Part shown: positions 32,938 to 45,284 of the stretch, one piece after another
Numbering within the stretch: position 1 is the first letter of the stretch
How the letters are laid out: every line of letters starts with the position of its first letter
From: Diadophis punctatus similis
Taxonomy: Eukaryota; Chordata; Lepidosauria; Squamata; Dipsadidae
Reading direction: 5' to 3'
Assembly: GCA_023053685.1 (NCBI GenBank)
Contig: JALIGW010000003.1
Location: forward strand, 44,710,496 to 44,774,495
DNA: 64,000 nt
The notes under the pieces: generated by a model
What the model was told of the DNA's origin: nothing
Database searches by the model: none
What the model saw: only the letters and a program-made list of their open reading frames with translations
Translations under genes and position numbers: made by a program

Positions 32938-33785
32938 TAATCTTTTCTCACCAAATTATCTTGAACTACTTGTACTCTCTTAACATCCTCTGGTAACTTG
33001 TACAATGAGAACGATAATGCTAGTCTACTTTGCAGGCTTCTAATTAAGCTAGAAAAGGTAACGATTAAATGATTTGCAAATTAACAGCTGTATCTAATGC
33101 TGATCGGCTTTTTAAAAATTAAAATCATCACTGTTCAATCATTTTAGAAGGTGCTTTGAAACCAACAGTTCAAAAAGGTAAATGAGAGTAGAAGGGTTAC
33201 AATTTGCAAGGCCCGTGATGTAACCATGGGAACAGAAGAGGTCTCTGTCTTTTCATTTTGCAGCATCCTCAGTTTTTTTGGGTAGGAAGGTCAGGTTGCT
33301 TCATTACAACTTGCCCAACTGTGTTAAGTGTTGCCGAAGGTGCCATGAAGTGGGGAGGGTTTTTGTGAAGAGCCAAGTCAAGACAATTATTCCTGAAAGA
33401 GACAAGCTGAGAAAATAACTGTTCACACCTATTAATCCCTCAGCCCATCCCTCTGCCTAGAGTCCAACCCTGTCAAGCAAGGGATAGCAGGGGAGCCTGG
33501 GAGCTGTGCCAACATGTGTTTTACAGTCACTGCATCAGAGTCAGGCTGTGTTAAGCTCACAGCAACACTGAGAATGAAGTATCTGGTCAGCAAAAATTGC
33601 TGCAAAGGGCTCCCAACCTGGAAGCTGCTTCTTGTTAATGAAAAAGAGGATGGATTGTTTTCCTCTGTTAATGTTTTCTAGGATGTTATTAGTCAGTTCT
33701 TGCCCTGTTATTCCTCCTAAAGTCTACTACTATATTAACGTATCACATGTCTTTTGCAGCTTCTAGCCAGTTACTAAAGATTCAT
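32938..33785. other. No gene recognised
   Basis: Unique-looking sequence; no exon or repeat ends supported. Confidence 0.35.
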
Positions 33786-33789
33786 TTTC

Positions 33790-35411
33790 ATTTTTTTTAT
33801 TTTTTTTATTTTATTTTTTTCATTTTTTTTTCATTTTTTCATTTTTTCATTTTATTTATTGTTTAAATTTTAAGGCCACCCAATTCCACAGCAACTCTGG
33901 GCAGCAAATAGCATCTATCAGAGAAAAAGAATATAGCTGACTGGAAGACAAAAGATAAAAACACGAAGGGGCTGAACCATCATCCTAGCCCAAGACCTGA
34001 AAGAAAAAACAGATCTTGACCAATCTGCAAAAAGACAAAAAGGGTAGGAGCGGTACAGATTTCCATGGGCAATATTTTCCCACAGGGCAGAAGCCATCAC
34101 TGAGAAGACTCACTTGCTGGATTCCACAAGGAAACACTGCTTATTCTTTGGGATCTGGAATATGCCCACTGAAGCTGACCTCACCATACAGGCAGAAATA
34201 TATGGAGACATGTGGTCTTCCAAGTAACCAGGTCCTATACCATGAAAGGCTTTGTAAGTCATAACCAGCACCCTGAATTGTTCTTGGAAGCCAAATGGCA
34301 ACCAGTGCAGCTTGTGAAGCAGCAGGGAAACCTGGGCATACTGTGACACATTGATCACTGTCTGCACTGCTGCATTCTGGACCAGCTGTAACTTCCGAGT
34401 GGCCTTCAATGACAGCTCAGTGTACAGTGCATCACAGCAGTTCAGTTGAAAAGTGATCAAGATCTGAAGGGCCTTCCAGATGCAGCCAGAACTCCTGTGC
34501 GAAGGCCTTTGCGAAGCTCTTGTGAAGAAGTCACCTATTTTTAAAGCATAGGCTGTGAGCAGGGGTGGGTTCCTCCCAGTTCGGACCGGTTCACCTGAAC
34601 CGGTAGCGACCCTCTGATGACATCACAATGACATCACCGAACCGGATTGGTCGGTGCCGGTCCATGGGTGCCGCCATCTTTTTAAAAAATTGATTTTTTT
34701 AAATTATTTTTTTCTTCTGCTCATGTACAGAAGCTGAGTTTCCGGCACTGCGCATGTGTTGCCATTTTGTTTTGGGCATTTTCCCCCCGGGGTTTTTTGC
34801 ACTGTGCATGCACACGTGTGCAAAGCACGCACATGCCCATGAGGTGCGCCCACACGGCGCGGGAGGAAGCGAACCGGCAGCGAGGTAAGTTGGAACCCAC
34901 CCCTGGCTGTGAGTCTAGCAAGACCAATGGATTACAAACTAATCTCAAATGGGGAATGTCCAATCCAATTAAAGACTAAACTTGAACTATCCCTAGAACC
35001 AAGGGAGAGAAGACATACAAACAAAGCCACTCAGTCTTGTCAAGAATGAGCCTGGGCCTGTTCTTCCCTGTCCAGGCCTACATAGCCTCCTGGCAGTCTG
35101 TCACAACTTCAACTGCATCACTTGGTCAGCCCAGGGTCAAGATATATAATTGGCTGTCATCAGCACATTGCTGATAGCTGACCCCAAACTGATGGATGAC
35201 TTCACCCAATAGTTTCATGTAATGTTAAACAAAAGGACAGAGAGAGCCAAGCCCTGCCTCATCCCCTTTCAACAACAATTGAAACCAGCCACAGAGAAAG
35301 GAGAACCACTGCAGAATAATGCCTCACAGTCCCAAATAGGATATAGTACTGAAGGCTGTTGAGAAATCAAGGAACACAAAGATGTGTACACCATTCTCAT
35401 CCTGGCTCTGC

Positions 35412-35412
<1 letters not shown>
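33790..35412 (-). mobile_element. L2-like LINE, reverse transcriptase half, degraded
   Basis: On the minus strand, RT motifs appear in order: HIFVFLDFSTAFSTISY (35340-35400, catalytic block A), CADDSQLYI (35141-35167, the [FYC]ADD catalytic block). They are followed by the C-terminal region QLVQNAAVQTVI, LHKLHWLPFG and VMTYKAFHGIGPGYLEDHMS (34110-34460). The 3' end is a GGCCACCC-type tail with an AT-rich run at 33790-33900. Stops and frameshifts inactivate it. The MITE at 34560-34905 interrupts it between RT and the C-terminal region. Confidence 0.82.
34560..34905 (+). mobile_element. CAGGGGTGGGTT-family MITE in the L2-like LINE
   Basis: 346 bp, CAGGGGTGGGTTCCTCCCAG to GGAACCCACCCCTG, with a perfect TSD GCTGTGAG (34552-34559 and 34906-34913). 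Contains CTGCGCATGTG and, near the right end, GAGGTAAGTT. Confidence 0.93.

Positions 35413-35479
<67 letters not shown>
35413..35479. repeat. (TG)n microsatellite
   Basis: About 33 TG units, directly next to the RT motif of the L2-like LINE. The array sits at or inside the LINE's coding sequence. Confidence 0.97.
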
Positions 35480-36120
35480 TATTACTTTTTGTATGAATGT
35501 GATATTTAGAAGTATGTTAGTTTGGAACATGAATGATTTGTGCTTCTGTGTACACATTATGTGTTATTAGCCGAAAGCCCAAAGGTAGGTAGTAGATATT
35601 AGAACTGATGATGCAAAAAGCTAGAAGAGCAAGTAGATGAATGTATGTACTTTGGCAGATTGCTTACTAAACATAGGGAAATGGATGGAGAAACTTCAAA
35701 GATTTGCGAATACTGATAGAAAAGTGATCTGAGCTTAAATTATCACAGGTTCAAAGGCAAACCTCGAGATTCCAGTTTGAGAAGCAGAGCATGTGGATTT
35801 TCACTTCAGCAGATCCAGAGTATTGCCTGGTTCACCTTCACTGTTAGTCCTTTCTGACCTGAGTTCTGACATTGGAAAGATCCAATACAGAAACCTGTGG
35901 ATTTAGGACAATGAATTTCCATTTCAAATCAGACTTCAATTTCTTTTAACCTCAAAAGGAATTTTAAAAATGTGTAGCATTATATAAAAGCTACATAGCA
36001 TGGAAAGCATACTCCAATCATGGAATTTGCAGGGAAGAAATCACTCCAGTTCCCAGACATCTACACACACCAAATCTGGCTGTCAGACACTTAAAAGTGG
36101 ATTCTTGAGAAAGGTTAATG
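35480..36120. other. No gene recognised
   Basis: Nothing supported. Confidence 0.35.
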
Positions 36121-36128
36121 TTTAAGCA

Positions 36129-36260
36129 CAGTGATTCTCAATCTTGACAATTTTAATATGTGTGGACTTCAACTCCCAGAATTCTTCAACTCCCACACTA
36201 GGGAAATCTGAGGAGTTTAACTCCACATATCTTAAAGTTGCCAAAATTGAGAAATATCAG
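36129..36260. mobile_element. Palindromic hAT MITE, decayed
   Basis: CAGTGATTCTCAATCTTGAC, GTGGACTTCAACTCCCAGAA and the decayed second arm ATCTTAAAGTTGCCAAAATT-type sequence. The flanks no longer give a clean TSD, so this is an older copy of the 15460-type element. Confidence 0.8.
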
Positions 36261-36877
36261 GTTAACAGTTCTGCACTAAATTTAAATGTAGTTGACTCAA
36301 CCTTGAATGTGAAGGGCCTGATAGGTTCAAAAGAAATCTGTAATAGCCAACTGTGCTTGTATACAGTTGATAAAATGAATTTCTAGAGGCATTTGCGATG
36401 GGAGTGGTCTGCAAGCCCAGTAAAATGAATACAAATAAATAAATTTCAAGAGGAGTAAAATCATCTTAGGCAAATGCAAAGTTGTAGATTCAAAATACAG
36501 CTGGGAGACAAAGAAGGAGAGCTAGACTATCCTTGTAGAGTCTAACCCACTATTGAAAACAGGGTAAGGAGAAGGGGAACCTCTCGGTTTTTCACAATTC
36601 TCCCCCAGGTACAAGACGTGTATCATATGAGTGAAGAACAAGGGTTATATGGTTAAGACACCAGGCTAGAAACCAGAAAACTTTGAGTTCTACTCCCATC
36701 TTAGGCATGAAGCCAATTAGGTGGCTTCGGGCCAGTTCCTCTCTCTCAGCCCTGAGAATGAGACTACATCAAGTCTCAAAATCTTACTGAGAAATCTGCA
36801 TGACTTGTCCTGGCAAGGAATCAAGACTGATCAAAGGCACAAAACAAACCAACAAACAAAAAATGCAGCTCAAATAC

Positions 36878-37664
36878 TGTTAGATGTGGGCCAGGGGCGG
36901 GTTCCTATTTTTTTTACTACCACTCTGTGGGCGTGGCTTGTTTTGTGGGTGTGGCTTGCCAGCCATGTGACCGGGTGGGCATGGCTTGCTGGTCATGTGA
37001 CCGGGTGGGCATGGCTTCTCGGACTGCTGAAGGGAAGGGAACTGAGATAGGTCCTGCCGCCCATTCCCCCTCCCCTCAGCAGCTCGAGAAGCCTCAAACA
37101 TGCGAAAATGCCTAGGATCATCACTGTGCTTTCGTGGCTTCTCGGACTGTTGAAGGGAGGGGAATGGAGATAGCTCCTGCCGCCCGTTCTTTCAGCGTCT
37201 CACGCGCTCCCTCAGCCATCCTCCCCTGCTTGGACTCACTGTGGGGTAGGAAGGCAGCGCATGCGCAGTGCCGGAAGCTCGGCTTCTGGGCATGCACAGA
37301 AGAAAATTTTTAAAAAAATTTAAAAAAATTTTTTTTAAATGGTGGCGCCCAGGCACCGGCAACCGACCGCACCGATACTGTGACGTCACCAGCGGGCCGC
37401 TACCGGTGCTATAGAGTGCACCGCACTGGTAGGAACCGACCACTGATGTGGGCGCAAAAGAAGGAGCGAGAACAGGAACAGTTCAGCATCTTTTATTCTC
37501 CTGGCTGATTGCAATACGAACTGCCAGCAGGCTGCAGGGAAGCCGCTTTTAAGGGCTTCCCTGTAACCAAGCCAGCCACTGACAGCAGTTTATTTCTCCC
37601 GCCGCTAGATTAGTCAATCAGCGGTGGCTATGCAAATCCGTGCTACATATGGCCGTACGTAACA
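36878..37664 (-). mobile_element. Solo LTR (about 225 bp) split by a MITE
   Basis: Outer ends TGTTAGATGTGGGC and CCGTACGTAACA (TG...CA), with a perfect 5-bp TSD AATAC (36873-36877 and 37665-37669). Removing the 554-bp MITE and its 8-bp duplication leaves about 225 bp. On the minus strand there is TTAAAAG (complement of 37547-37552) and then AATAAA (complement of 37492-37497), giving sense orientation. A compact solo LTR, class unknown. Confidence 0.85.
36892..37445. mobile_element. CAGGGGCGGGTT-family MITE in a solo LTR
   Basis: 554 bp, CAGGGGCGGGTTCCTATTTT to GGAACCGACCACTG, with a perfect TSD ATGTGGGC (36884-36891 and 37446-37453). It includes two diverged copies of GGCTTCTCGGACTG(C/T)TGAAG about 120 bp apart, which suggests internal duplication, and GCGCATGCGCAGTG at 37257. 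Confidence 0.92.
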
Positions 37665-37940
37665 AATACAATTTTAGTTACTCCCCAGAGATTTAATCTT
37701 CCCTCAGTCACAATAAAAATGCATTTCAGCACAACTTTCAGAGACATTTGGAGTGCTGCAGATAAGCATAGCCTCATGTTGTACACTTCTAATTCAGAAG
37801 TCTGATTTTCCTGGTCTCCAAATCAAAGTGTTGTTGAGATCAAGAAGCTCCTCATTATATGCTAGTCATGTGAAAAGAACAAAGTTGAGATACGTTTTGG
37901 TAGAACTAACACTCTGCTCTGCTACATTCTACTCTGCCTT

Positions 37941-38021
37941 ACTCTACTCTACTCTACTCTACTCTACTCTACTCTACTCTACTCTACTCTACTCTACTCT
38001 ACTCTACTCTACTCTACTCTT
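37941..38021. repeat. (ACTCT)n pentanucleotide microsatellite
   Basis: About 16 clean units, flanked by decayed versions from 37911 and to 38035. Confidence 0.97.
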
Positions 38022-38420
38022 TATACTCTACTTTTATAAAAACTGTATATTTTAAGCAGGCATACAAGCATTTGAGGATGCTTACGGTAACTTTCTCAAG
38101 ATTGGGGCCAGAAACAGCTAACATTTGTGAACTAACTGGTGCCATTAATTGATCCCTTGAGTATTTTTTAATGATTTTCAAGCAGGTCCTGTTGCAATTA
38201 TGTGTGACATCATAAAATGGCCTCCAGAGTTTCTGCAGAATGAACTGTTATTGTGAGGATTACACATAGACAGTGAGCTGTATCTGCAAAATATCTTCTA
38301 TCTCATTTAGGTCTTAATCTACCTCAAAGAAGTTTCTCAAAGGAAATGTTTCCTAAATGGGAGGAGGAAGGAGACTCTCTGGCTCACATTACAATACAAG
38401 ATTAATGATTTCAAGACCGT

Positions 38421-38684
38421 TTGCAGATTTATTTATTTATTTATTAGTGACATTTATATACTGCCTCACAGTGCAAGCACTCTCTAAGCGGTTTACACCA
38501 GTAAGCAATGTATATTTATATAAATGTATATTTGCCCCCAACAATCTGGGTCCTCATTTTACCTACCTCGGAAGAGGCTGAGTCAACCCTGAGCCGGTGA
38601 GATTTGAACCGCTGACCTGCAGATCACAGTCAGCTAAAGTGGCCTGCAGTACCCCACTCTAACCGCTGCGCCACCTCGGCTCTT
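38421..38684 (-). mobile_element. tRNA-derived squamate SINE
   Basis: TTTATTTATTTATTAGTGAC tail, then CAACAATCTGGGTCCTCATT, GAGTCAACCCTGAGCCGGTG and CTAACCGCTGCGCCACCTCG. Near-identical subfamily to 7052-7313. Confidence 0.87.
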
Positions 38685-38689
38685 CTACT

Positions 38690-41029
38690 TGGATCTTCAG
38701 ATCCAGGATTCACCAGTGTCACAGAAACTAATTGCTATCACAACAATTACCAGATACTTTACAGAATCCTATTCCCTTCACTTACACAAGTCAATGGTAA
38801 ACCCAGATCTATTTGTTTTTAATCTCCCCCTCATGCTTTTGCAGATATTCCTCTCTCCTCTGGTAGAAATTTTATCTTGTTTTGTTGTCATTTGAAGCAA
38901 TCTTTGCTGGAGTTGTCATGGAAACTGGCTTGTTTGTTTCCCTACACTATGAAGAAAGCATAACTAACTCTGACAATCCTAAGAGTTGGTTGCTGCCTTT
39001 GGGAGGAAGCATTCAGCAGTTTTTGGTAGGGGGACAGTGGTTTCCTCCAAAAAAAGTGGGGGGCTTTAATCCTGAAAGCAAGTCCATCCTCCTATCAAGA
39101 GACATAATTGCGTAAATCAGAACTTCTCAGAATGTGATTTGCAAGCTCTGTTAGGTACTCTGTGGAAATGTTTAAAGGCATAGTTATTGTGAGCGTTAAA
39201 TTTGAGTTACATAAATGCTTTGATTTTCTGTACAGAAAAGCAGCAAAAGTTTAATGCGGGACACCATGGTGTCTAATATTCAAGTGATTTGTGAAGAAAG
39301 GAGATTGACAGAAAGTTTAGGCCTAGATTTCTTCTTGTCCTTTTCATACTTTTCTGTAACAGGTGATGATGGTACCCTATTATACCTCATTCCCACCCAA
39401 TATATGGCCATAATGATGAATAGGAGCTTTATTGTGACTTACCTTGAGGTATCAAATTGTGAAAGCTATTTTAGGGCCTTTAGACCATCAGTCATTCTAA
39501 TAATTTTATTTCTTGAGGGACTCCTGATAAGTCAAGATAAATCACGTTTATGTTTTTTAAATCTCACTCTGCACCTCCTGGCTGGTTCTTCTCCTGGTTG
39601 CTTTAATAAGATGTGTTCCAGCATAAATTGTTTTTCCTATTAACATTTTGTGTCTTCTCAACTGGCAACACAGTAGGTGGTAATGGATTCATGAATATAG
39701 GAGACTTCTAGTGTCTTTTCGATGCTTGTTTATTTATACATTTACTGTTCAAACAAGGTACCATGGAGGCAAACAGGCCTGGCTTCCTTAATCCATCTGA
39801 AAACATTATGTTCTGTCTGCCCTTTCAAAATCCAAGCTTGCAGGTTTTTTTCACACTTCTCTGCAAATATCTGGTCTCAGCACCACTATGGAAATGAATT
39901 GCTCAACCGTGGACCATTCATAGTCATTAAAGAACATTTACTATTTTGTTACTCCTAATCACCTCAAGGATCATGGCAACCAAGCTCCTTAAGATAACAG
40001 TAGCAATAACGATTTAACAGAGATGAAATTATAGATTTAATTTACCATATATATCAGCCTTTATGCTAGGATTACAGAGTGAATCCAGGGATTAAATGAG
40101 TTAATAACTATGAATGAAAATGGGGCTTGTCTTAAGCATACCCCAATGTATATGTAAAGCAAATTAAAGAAGCAAACAGAAACAGTTGTTGGATATTGCC
40201 AGAAGAATAATTTGGGGTTCCAACTTGGGCCGGGACTGCCCAAGAATAAATAAAAATGAGATCCAGACAACTGTGAGGAAAGAAGAAATATTTATTCCTA
40301 AAAGCAAATAGTTTGCCTTTAAGGGCAGCTACAGAGAAATGGGGTAAAACAACACTTGTCCTGGGTATATGTGGAAGTGTCTACATGCTGATTATAGGGT
40401 GACACTTGAGGGGCATGTATGTGGTGGGGGGGTTATGTCTTCTTGTGAACATGCAGTTCCGCTGGGAGACCTAATTTAATGAACTCTATTTGTGTTTGTA
40501 GACCTTATCCTTTGATATGTGGATTAGGTCTGGGTAACTTATTTGGAAGTTTGAGGAAGTTTGGGTAAAATATTTTTTAAATTTGCTAGTTTTACTTGAT
40601 TAATTTAGTTTCAGCTTGAGGTGGAGACGCTGATTCTCAGACAATTGTGTTTTAAGGGAAGATGGAAACAGTATAAAGAATAAAATATATTTGGATATAA
40701 AACTTCTCAAAATAGGTAAAGTATCCTTTAAACTTTAAAGGAAGCTTAAAACCATGTAGTTTTCTTGATAGAAATATGAACATGGTTTGCTGTTGTTTTC
40801 TTTGACAACAAAGACGATAGTAAAAAACAACTTATAGAATGCTGAGAAATACCACAAAAATCAAGGAGGTGTGCAAAATTCTGGTCCCATTAGCACCTAT
40901 AGAATATTGGCCTGTATGAAAATGGTTAAGCAGTAATTTCTCTTCAGCTTAGATCATTTCATGATTCTGTGTTGGCTATCTGTAGCCAGAGGTGGTTAAC
41001 ACTGGGCATTTATTACCCCATCAAACCCA
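38690..41029. other. No gene recognised
   Basis: 2.3 kb without a bounded repeat. A 129-codon frame at 39254-39643 shows no recognised domain. Sequence near 40230-40320 has minus-strand AATAAA-like signals and may be an undetected LTR, but no ends were found. Confidence 0.35.
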
Positions 41030-41103
41030 GATAGAATAGAATAGAATAGAATAGAATAGAATAGAATAGAATAGAATAGAATAGAATAGAATAGAATAGA
41101 ATT
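41030..41103. repeat. (AATAG)n microsatellite, about 14 units
   Basis: Pure pentanucleotide array at the 3' end of the Snake1-type LINE. It matches the snake AATAG microsatellites described as seeded by these elements. Confidence 0.97.
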
Positions 41104-41580
41104 TTTTATTGGCCAAGTGTGATTGGACACACAAGGAATTTGTCTTGGTGCATATGCTCTCAGTGTACATAAAAGAAAAGATACATTCATCAGGAATCAT
41201 AAGGTACAACACTTAATGATAGTCATGGGGTATAAATAAGCAATCAAATCACATTAGGAAACAGTCAATATAAATCGTAAGGATACAAACAACAAAATTA
41301 CAGTCATGCAGTCATAAGTGGGTGGAGATGGGTGACAGGAACGATGAGAAGATTAATAGTAGTGCAGACTTAGTAAATAGTTTGACAGTGTTAAGGGAAT
41401 TATTTGTTTAGCAGAGTGATGGCGTTCAGGGGAAAAACTGTTCTTGTGTCTAGTTGTTCTGGTGTGCAGTGCTCTATAGTGTCGTTTTGAGGGTAGGAGT
41501 TGAAACAGTTTATATCCAGGATGTGAGGGGGTCTGTAAATATTTTCACAGATGCACAGATTGTCATGTTAATAAAAACAA
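41030..41580 (-). mobile_element. Snake1-type (CR1/L3) LINE 3' end with AATAG tail
   Basis: After the (AATAG)n array comes TTTTATTGGCCAAGTGTGAT, AGTGTACATAAAAGAAAAGA, AACACTTAATGATAGTCATG, then CTGTTCTTGTGTCTAGTTGT and GAGGGTAGGAGTTGAAACAG. This is the same 3' region as at 63 kb, colinear over about 500 bp. No RT core is present. Confidence 0.85.
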
Positions 41581-42283
41581 AGGGAGAAACATGTTTTTAA
41601 AAAAGTGCTTCTCGGGATCAGATAACTACTAAGGTGTTTAACCACCCTAAATTTTCGCATTAAAGATGTACCCGAAAACTGTGCATCATGTACATAAACA
41701 GAACTACGTGTCAAAATTGTTGCTGTCTGACTGAATGTTTTCCTAACATTATAATTGGTTTTTTTTGAGAGGTTCATTGATATGACTTCATTCTTGCTGG
41801 CAGTAATGGATTAAGGTGCATCTCATAAAACAATGTTTCTACTGCTTGCTTCTCAGATCCTTCATGATAACCAATTTTGTATGCTAATGTGGACACTAAC
41901 CAGGTGATCGCCTGTTGCAAAATCTGCATACTCCATATAACATTTTGCTATATCATGTTATGTTTCCTATCTTCGCTGTCCAGGATGTGAATTGCTTTCC
42001 CCCTAAAGCATTAAGTGAAGCTGAAAAATTAGAAAAATGAAATTTTAAATTCTCAATATATCAGCTTTTAATAAATCACCAATATATAGTCTTCTCCAGG
42101 GGCTTTGCCTGATGGCAGCATCGGTATCAGATGTTCAATTTCTTTTAATGGGCCAAGGGGCCAAGGTGTAGCGTCACAAAGTTTTAGATTAATTGGAGAA
42201 TTATCTGGAGTGGGATAACAAGCAAACAATCTAGTATAATGGTTCTCCCATTCCTCTTTGGACACTCAAGCCTATAAGACTTA

Positions 42284-43274
42284 CCGTATTTTTCGGAGTA
42301 TATTTTTGGAGTACCTTTTCACCCCCCAAAAGAGGTTAAAACTTGGGTGCGTCTTATACACCGAATGTAGCCCCACCCACCCAACCACCCCCACCCTTTG
42401 GCCTCTGTCTTCCAGCAATTTACCTGTTTGCAGCAAACAGGGAAGAGCCTGTTAAGACAAGCAAGTCCTTAGCAGCTTCCCGATCCCCAGCTGATTTGCC
42501 ACGTGCTAAAATGAAACTGAAACTGAAACTGCAAAGAGGCAAATAGCTGGTAGAGACACACAGATTTTTATTTTCTGCTGAACTGGATGCAAGGGGTAAG
42601 TGAAGTAAATGTCTGTAGAATGTTCAAATTATTAGACTTATTTTTTAAAGACTGCTTTATTATTGTTCTAGAGCCAGGGGTCTCCAACCTTGGCAATTTT
42701 AAGACTTGTGGACTCCAACTCCCAGAATTCCACAGCCAGCTTTGTTAGCTTTGCTGGCTGTGGAATTCTGGGAGTTGAAGTCCACAAGTCTTAAAGTTGC
42801 CAACGTTGGAGATCCCTGTAAATCTAGACAACTCAACAAAATAAAGAAGCTTTTTTAAAATAAATGCTTGCTCTGAAGAGGCCCAGTGCTATTGTATCTT
42901 CTTTTAAATAATAGAGAATAATGTATACTTCCAGAAATTTTAATTAATTTTAACAGCTCTGTACAAGTATAGTCTGAAATGTAACAGTGTTCTGTTTAGT
43001 ATTAGAGTTAAATCCTGACTTACCTTGGAGTAGATCTATTTAAATAATTGGGAAGAGTTAGTGTGACTACGTTTAAGAAAACTTTCTGGCATAATGTACA
43101 TTTCTTCAATTCTCTATGGGTCAGGCACACATGCACAGAAATACACAGCAAACAGTGTATATCATCTGTGCTGTTTGCTGTTTGCTGTTTGGCAAATTGC
43201 TTGGAGGCAGAGGCCTTTTTTCCTTGTTTTCCTCGCCCAAAACTAAGGTGCGTCTTATACTCCGAAAAATACAG
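42284..43274. mobile_element. MITE with CCGTATTTTTCGGAGTATA ends
   Basis: Same family as 22003-22615: CCGTATTTTTCGGAGTATAT at left and GTGCGTCTTATACTCCGAAA at right. Flanked by TA on the left; the right TA is mutated. It inserted into the LINE, and a palindromic hAT at 42675-42818 inserted into it later. Confidence 0.8.
42675..42818. mobile_element. Palindromic hAT MITE
   Basis: CAGGGGTCTCCAACCTTGGC with a complementary right arm ending GTTGGAGATCCCTG. Two arms of about 65 bp. The flanking 8-mers do not match, so the TSD was lost or altered. Confidence 0.88.
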
Positions 43275-43741
43275 TTTTTTTCCCCGCCCAAATTATCATT
43301 TACTAATTTCCAGAATAATGTTCGTTGTTCAGAATCTATTGCAGTCAGAAGAGAGTGCCAAAGCCACATTTGATGTAATATCTTCTTGTGCTTTAGATTT
43401 AGATTTAGATTTATTATTAGAGTTGGAAGGGACCTTGTAGGTAGGAAACGTTTATATTCCCTTTTCTTCCTAATAAGTTTCATAATTACCAATGAAGCAC
43501 AACTATCTTTTGATCCCCTTGCCAAATTTTTAACTGTACAACATGCTATTCTATATTCCTTACCAACCCAGCAGCTATGTTGTTGGTGAGTTAAGCTTAA
43601 TTTAGAGGTGTTCTGCCTTTGTTCTGGTTTTAAATGGTCAACTATTTCCTGACAATGGCCCAGAATAACTAGAGAAGTTGAATCAGCCTTAATCAATTTA
43701 AATTGAATACCTGCCACATAGTTTGAGTGAAGTAATGCAGT

Positions 43742-44168
43742 GATTTATACATAGACACACAGGCACCCACAAAGGCATTGCAATAGCAATGAGCAAATCA
43801 TATTAGGAAAATCTATGAAAACCACCCTTCACCCTGAACAGGTCTTGGCTATGGTGATTTACTCCTAACGATAACCAATGCTTCTTTCTGTTGAGAGATA
43901 GGTTTGCAGCATCTCTGCTCTTGTCCTAGCTTTTCTTATACCAACAGAAAAAGCTCTTATTCCTACATTCCCATGCCATCAAAGAAGAACTTGGAGGAAT
44001 GGGTCTATGTTGGGGAACTCTGATCTAATATTTATTTGGGACTGCTAACTTTGTAGCAGCTATAAAGAAAATATCTGTTACATTTCTAATTTTGAGAATT
44101 TCCTAGATCATTAAATAACATCACTTGAAGATTTCTTTCACTTTTAAAACACGTCTTCGTAAAGCTTG
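43742..44168. other. No gene recognised
   Basis: Nothing supported. Confidence 0.35.
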
Positions 44169-44176
44169 GTGCATAC

Positions 44177-44577
44177 CAGTGGTGGGATTCAGCCGGTTCG
44201 GCCCGGTTCAAGAGAACCGGTAGTTAAATTGCTGACTGGCCCCACCCCTTCCAGGAGTTCCCACGTGCCCCATTTTGGCTCCCAGGTAAGTTCAGAGAGG
44301 CCTTCTAGGCCCACAATTGGCCGCGGGGTGTGTGTATGGCACACACCCCACTTCCCATTTTCGCTCCCAGGAGGCTGCAGGGAGGCCCACTAGGCCCAAA
44401 ATGGGGCATGGGGGGGTGCAGCGCCCCCCCCCCCACGGCCTGTGTTTGCTCCCAGGTGGGTGCAGGAGGCTGAGTGCTGCCTGTCACACCCCCTGGCCAT
44501 GCCCACCATGGCCACGCCCACCCAGCCGATCATCAGGGCAGAGAACTGGTTGTTAAATTATTTGAATCCCACCACTG
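44177..44577. mobile_element. hAT-like MITE, CAGTGGTGGGATTCA ends
   Basis: 401 bp, CAGTGGTGGGATTCAGCCGG to TTTGAATCCCACCACTG. TSD GTGCATAC / GTACATAC (44169-44176, 44578-44585; 7 of 8). The GC-rich interior has CCCACTAGGCCCAAAATGGG-type imperfect repeats. Confidence 0.87.
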
Positions 44578-44638
44578 GTACATACTATTATATATATGAA
44601 CCTGACATAGGAAGCTTAATAATGCTAATTACATATAG

Positions 44639-44845
44639 ATAGTCCTTGTTTACTGACTACATCATTTAATTCCATTCACAGTTGCAACAGTGATGAAAAA
44701 GTAACTTTATGATCTGTCTTTTGCAGGTCTGTAAAGCAAAGGAAAGCTAGTCATAAGCACCATTGTGGTTTCACTTACCAATTGCTTCACTTAACAATCA
44801 AGTTGCCAGTTCCAGTTGTGATTGCTAAACAAGGGCTACCAGTAT
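44639..44845. mobile_element. MITE of the TAGTCCTTG family, short form
   Basis: TAGTCCTTGTTTACTGACTA at left and TGCTAAACAAGGGCTACC at right form inverted ends. The CACTTAACAATCAAG motif inside links it to 17867-18405. Confidence 0.65.
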
Positions 44846-44849
44846 ATCA

Positions 44850-45284
44850 TTATGGTGGTGTACAGGACCAATGAATATCTTCTGAACAGCACAACCCATC
44901 ACTCATAAATTGGCTCAGTTTATACATTATCTTTACACTGCCTTTAGTATTTGTCATCTTTGAAGACAATTACCATCAAACATCCCCCCCGCCAACTTTA
45001 TTCAAAATTGTTCATATTTCTATCTATTGTGATATTTAGTTACTGATGCTATTGGGATAACATTGAAGTCCAGGTCCCACTTGATAAAATGAGTTGATAG
45101 TTTGAAAATTTTGAAATGACCAATATAAATTGTCCTAGTTTTTACTTTCCTTTAAGTGTGTGTGTTGTGGAGGAGTATTAAACACATAGTCATGGCAGAA
45201 AGTTTGGGAGGCTCAATCATGTCTTGGACATCACAACTTCTATTCATTTCTCCATATCTTCTTTTCAGAGTTGTGTTAATATAT
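44850..45284. other. No gene recognised
   Basis: Nothing supported. Confidence 0.35.

Larger units (their letters stand above)
42068..43717 (-). mobile_element. CR1/L3-like LINE ORF2 remnant, split by a MITE
   Basis: On the minus strand, the upstream part (43717-43275) reads CWVGKEYRIACCTVKNLARG, ASLVIMKLIRKKREYKRF and DSEQRTLFWKLVNDNLGGEK. The downstream part (42265-42068) reads WENHYTRLFACYPTPDNSPI and MLPSGKAPGEDYI. These are the linker between endonuclease and RT and the first RT block. A small CR1-like fragment with GAGTTGGAAGGGACC lies at 43392-43440. The MITE at 42284-43274 separates the halves. Degraded by frameshifts. Confidence 0.75.

Noticed and set aside
43121..43717. A 198-codon minus frame as a possible host gene
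   Set aside because: The translation matches a LINE ORF2 linker and RT border and is interrupted by a MITE.
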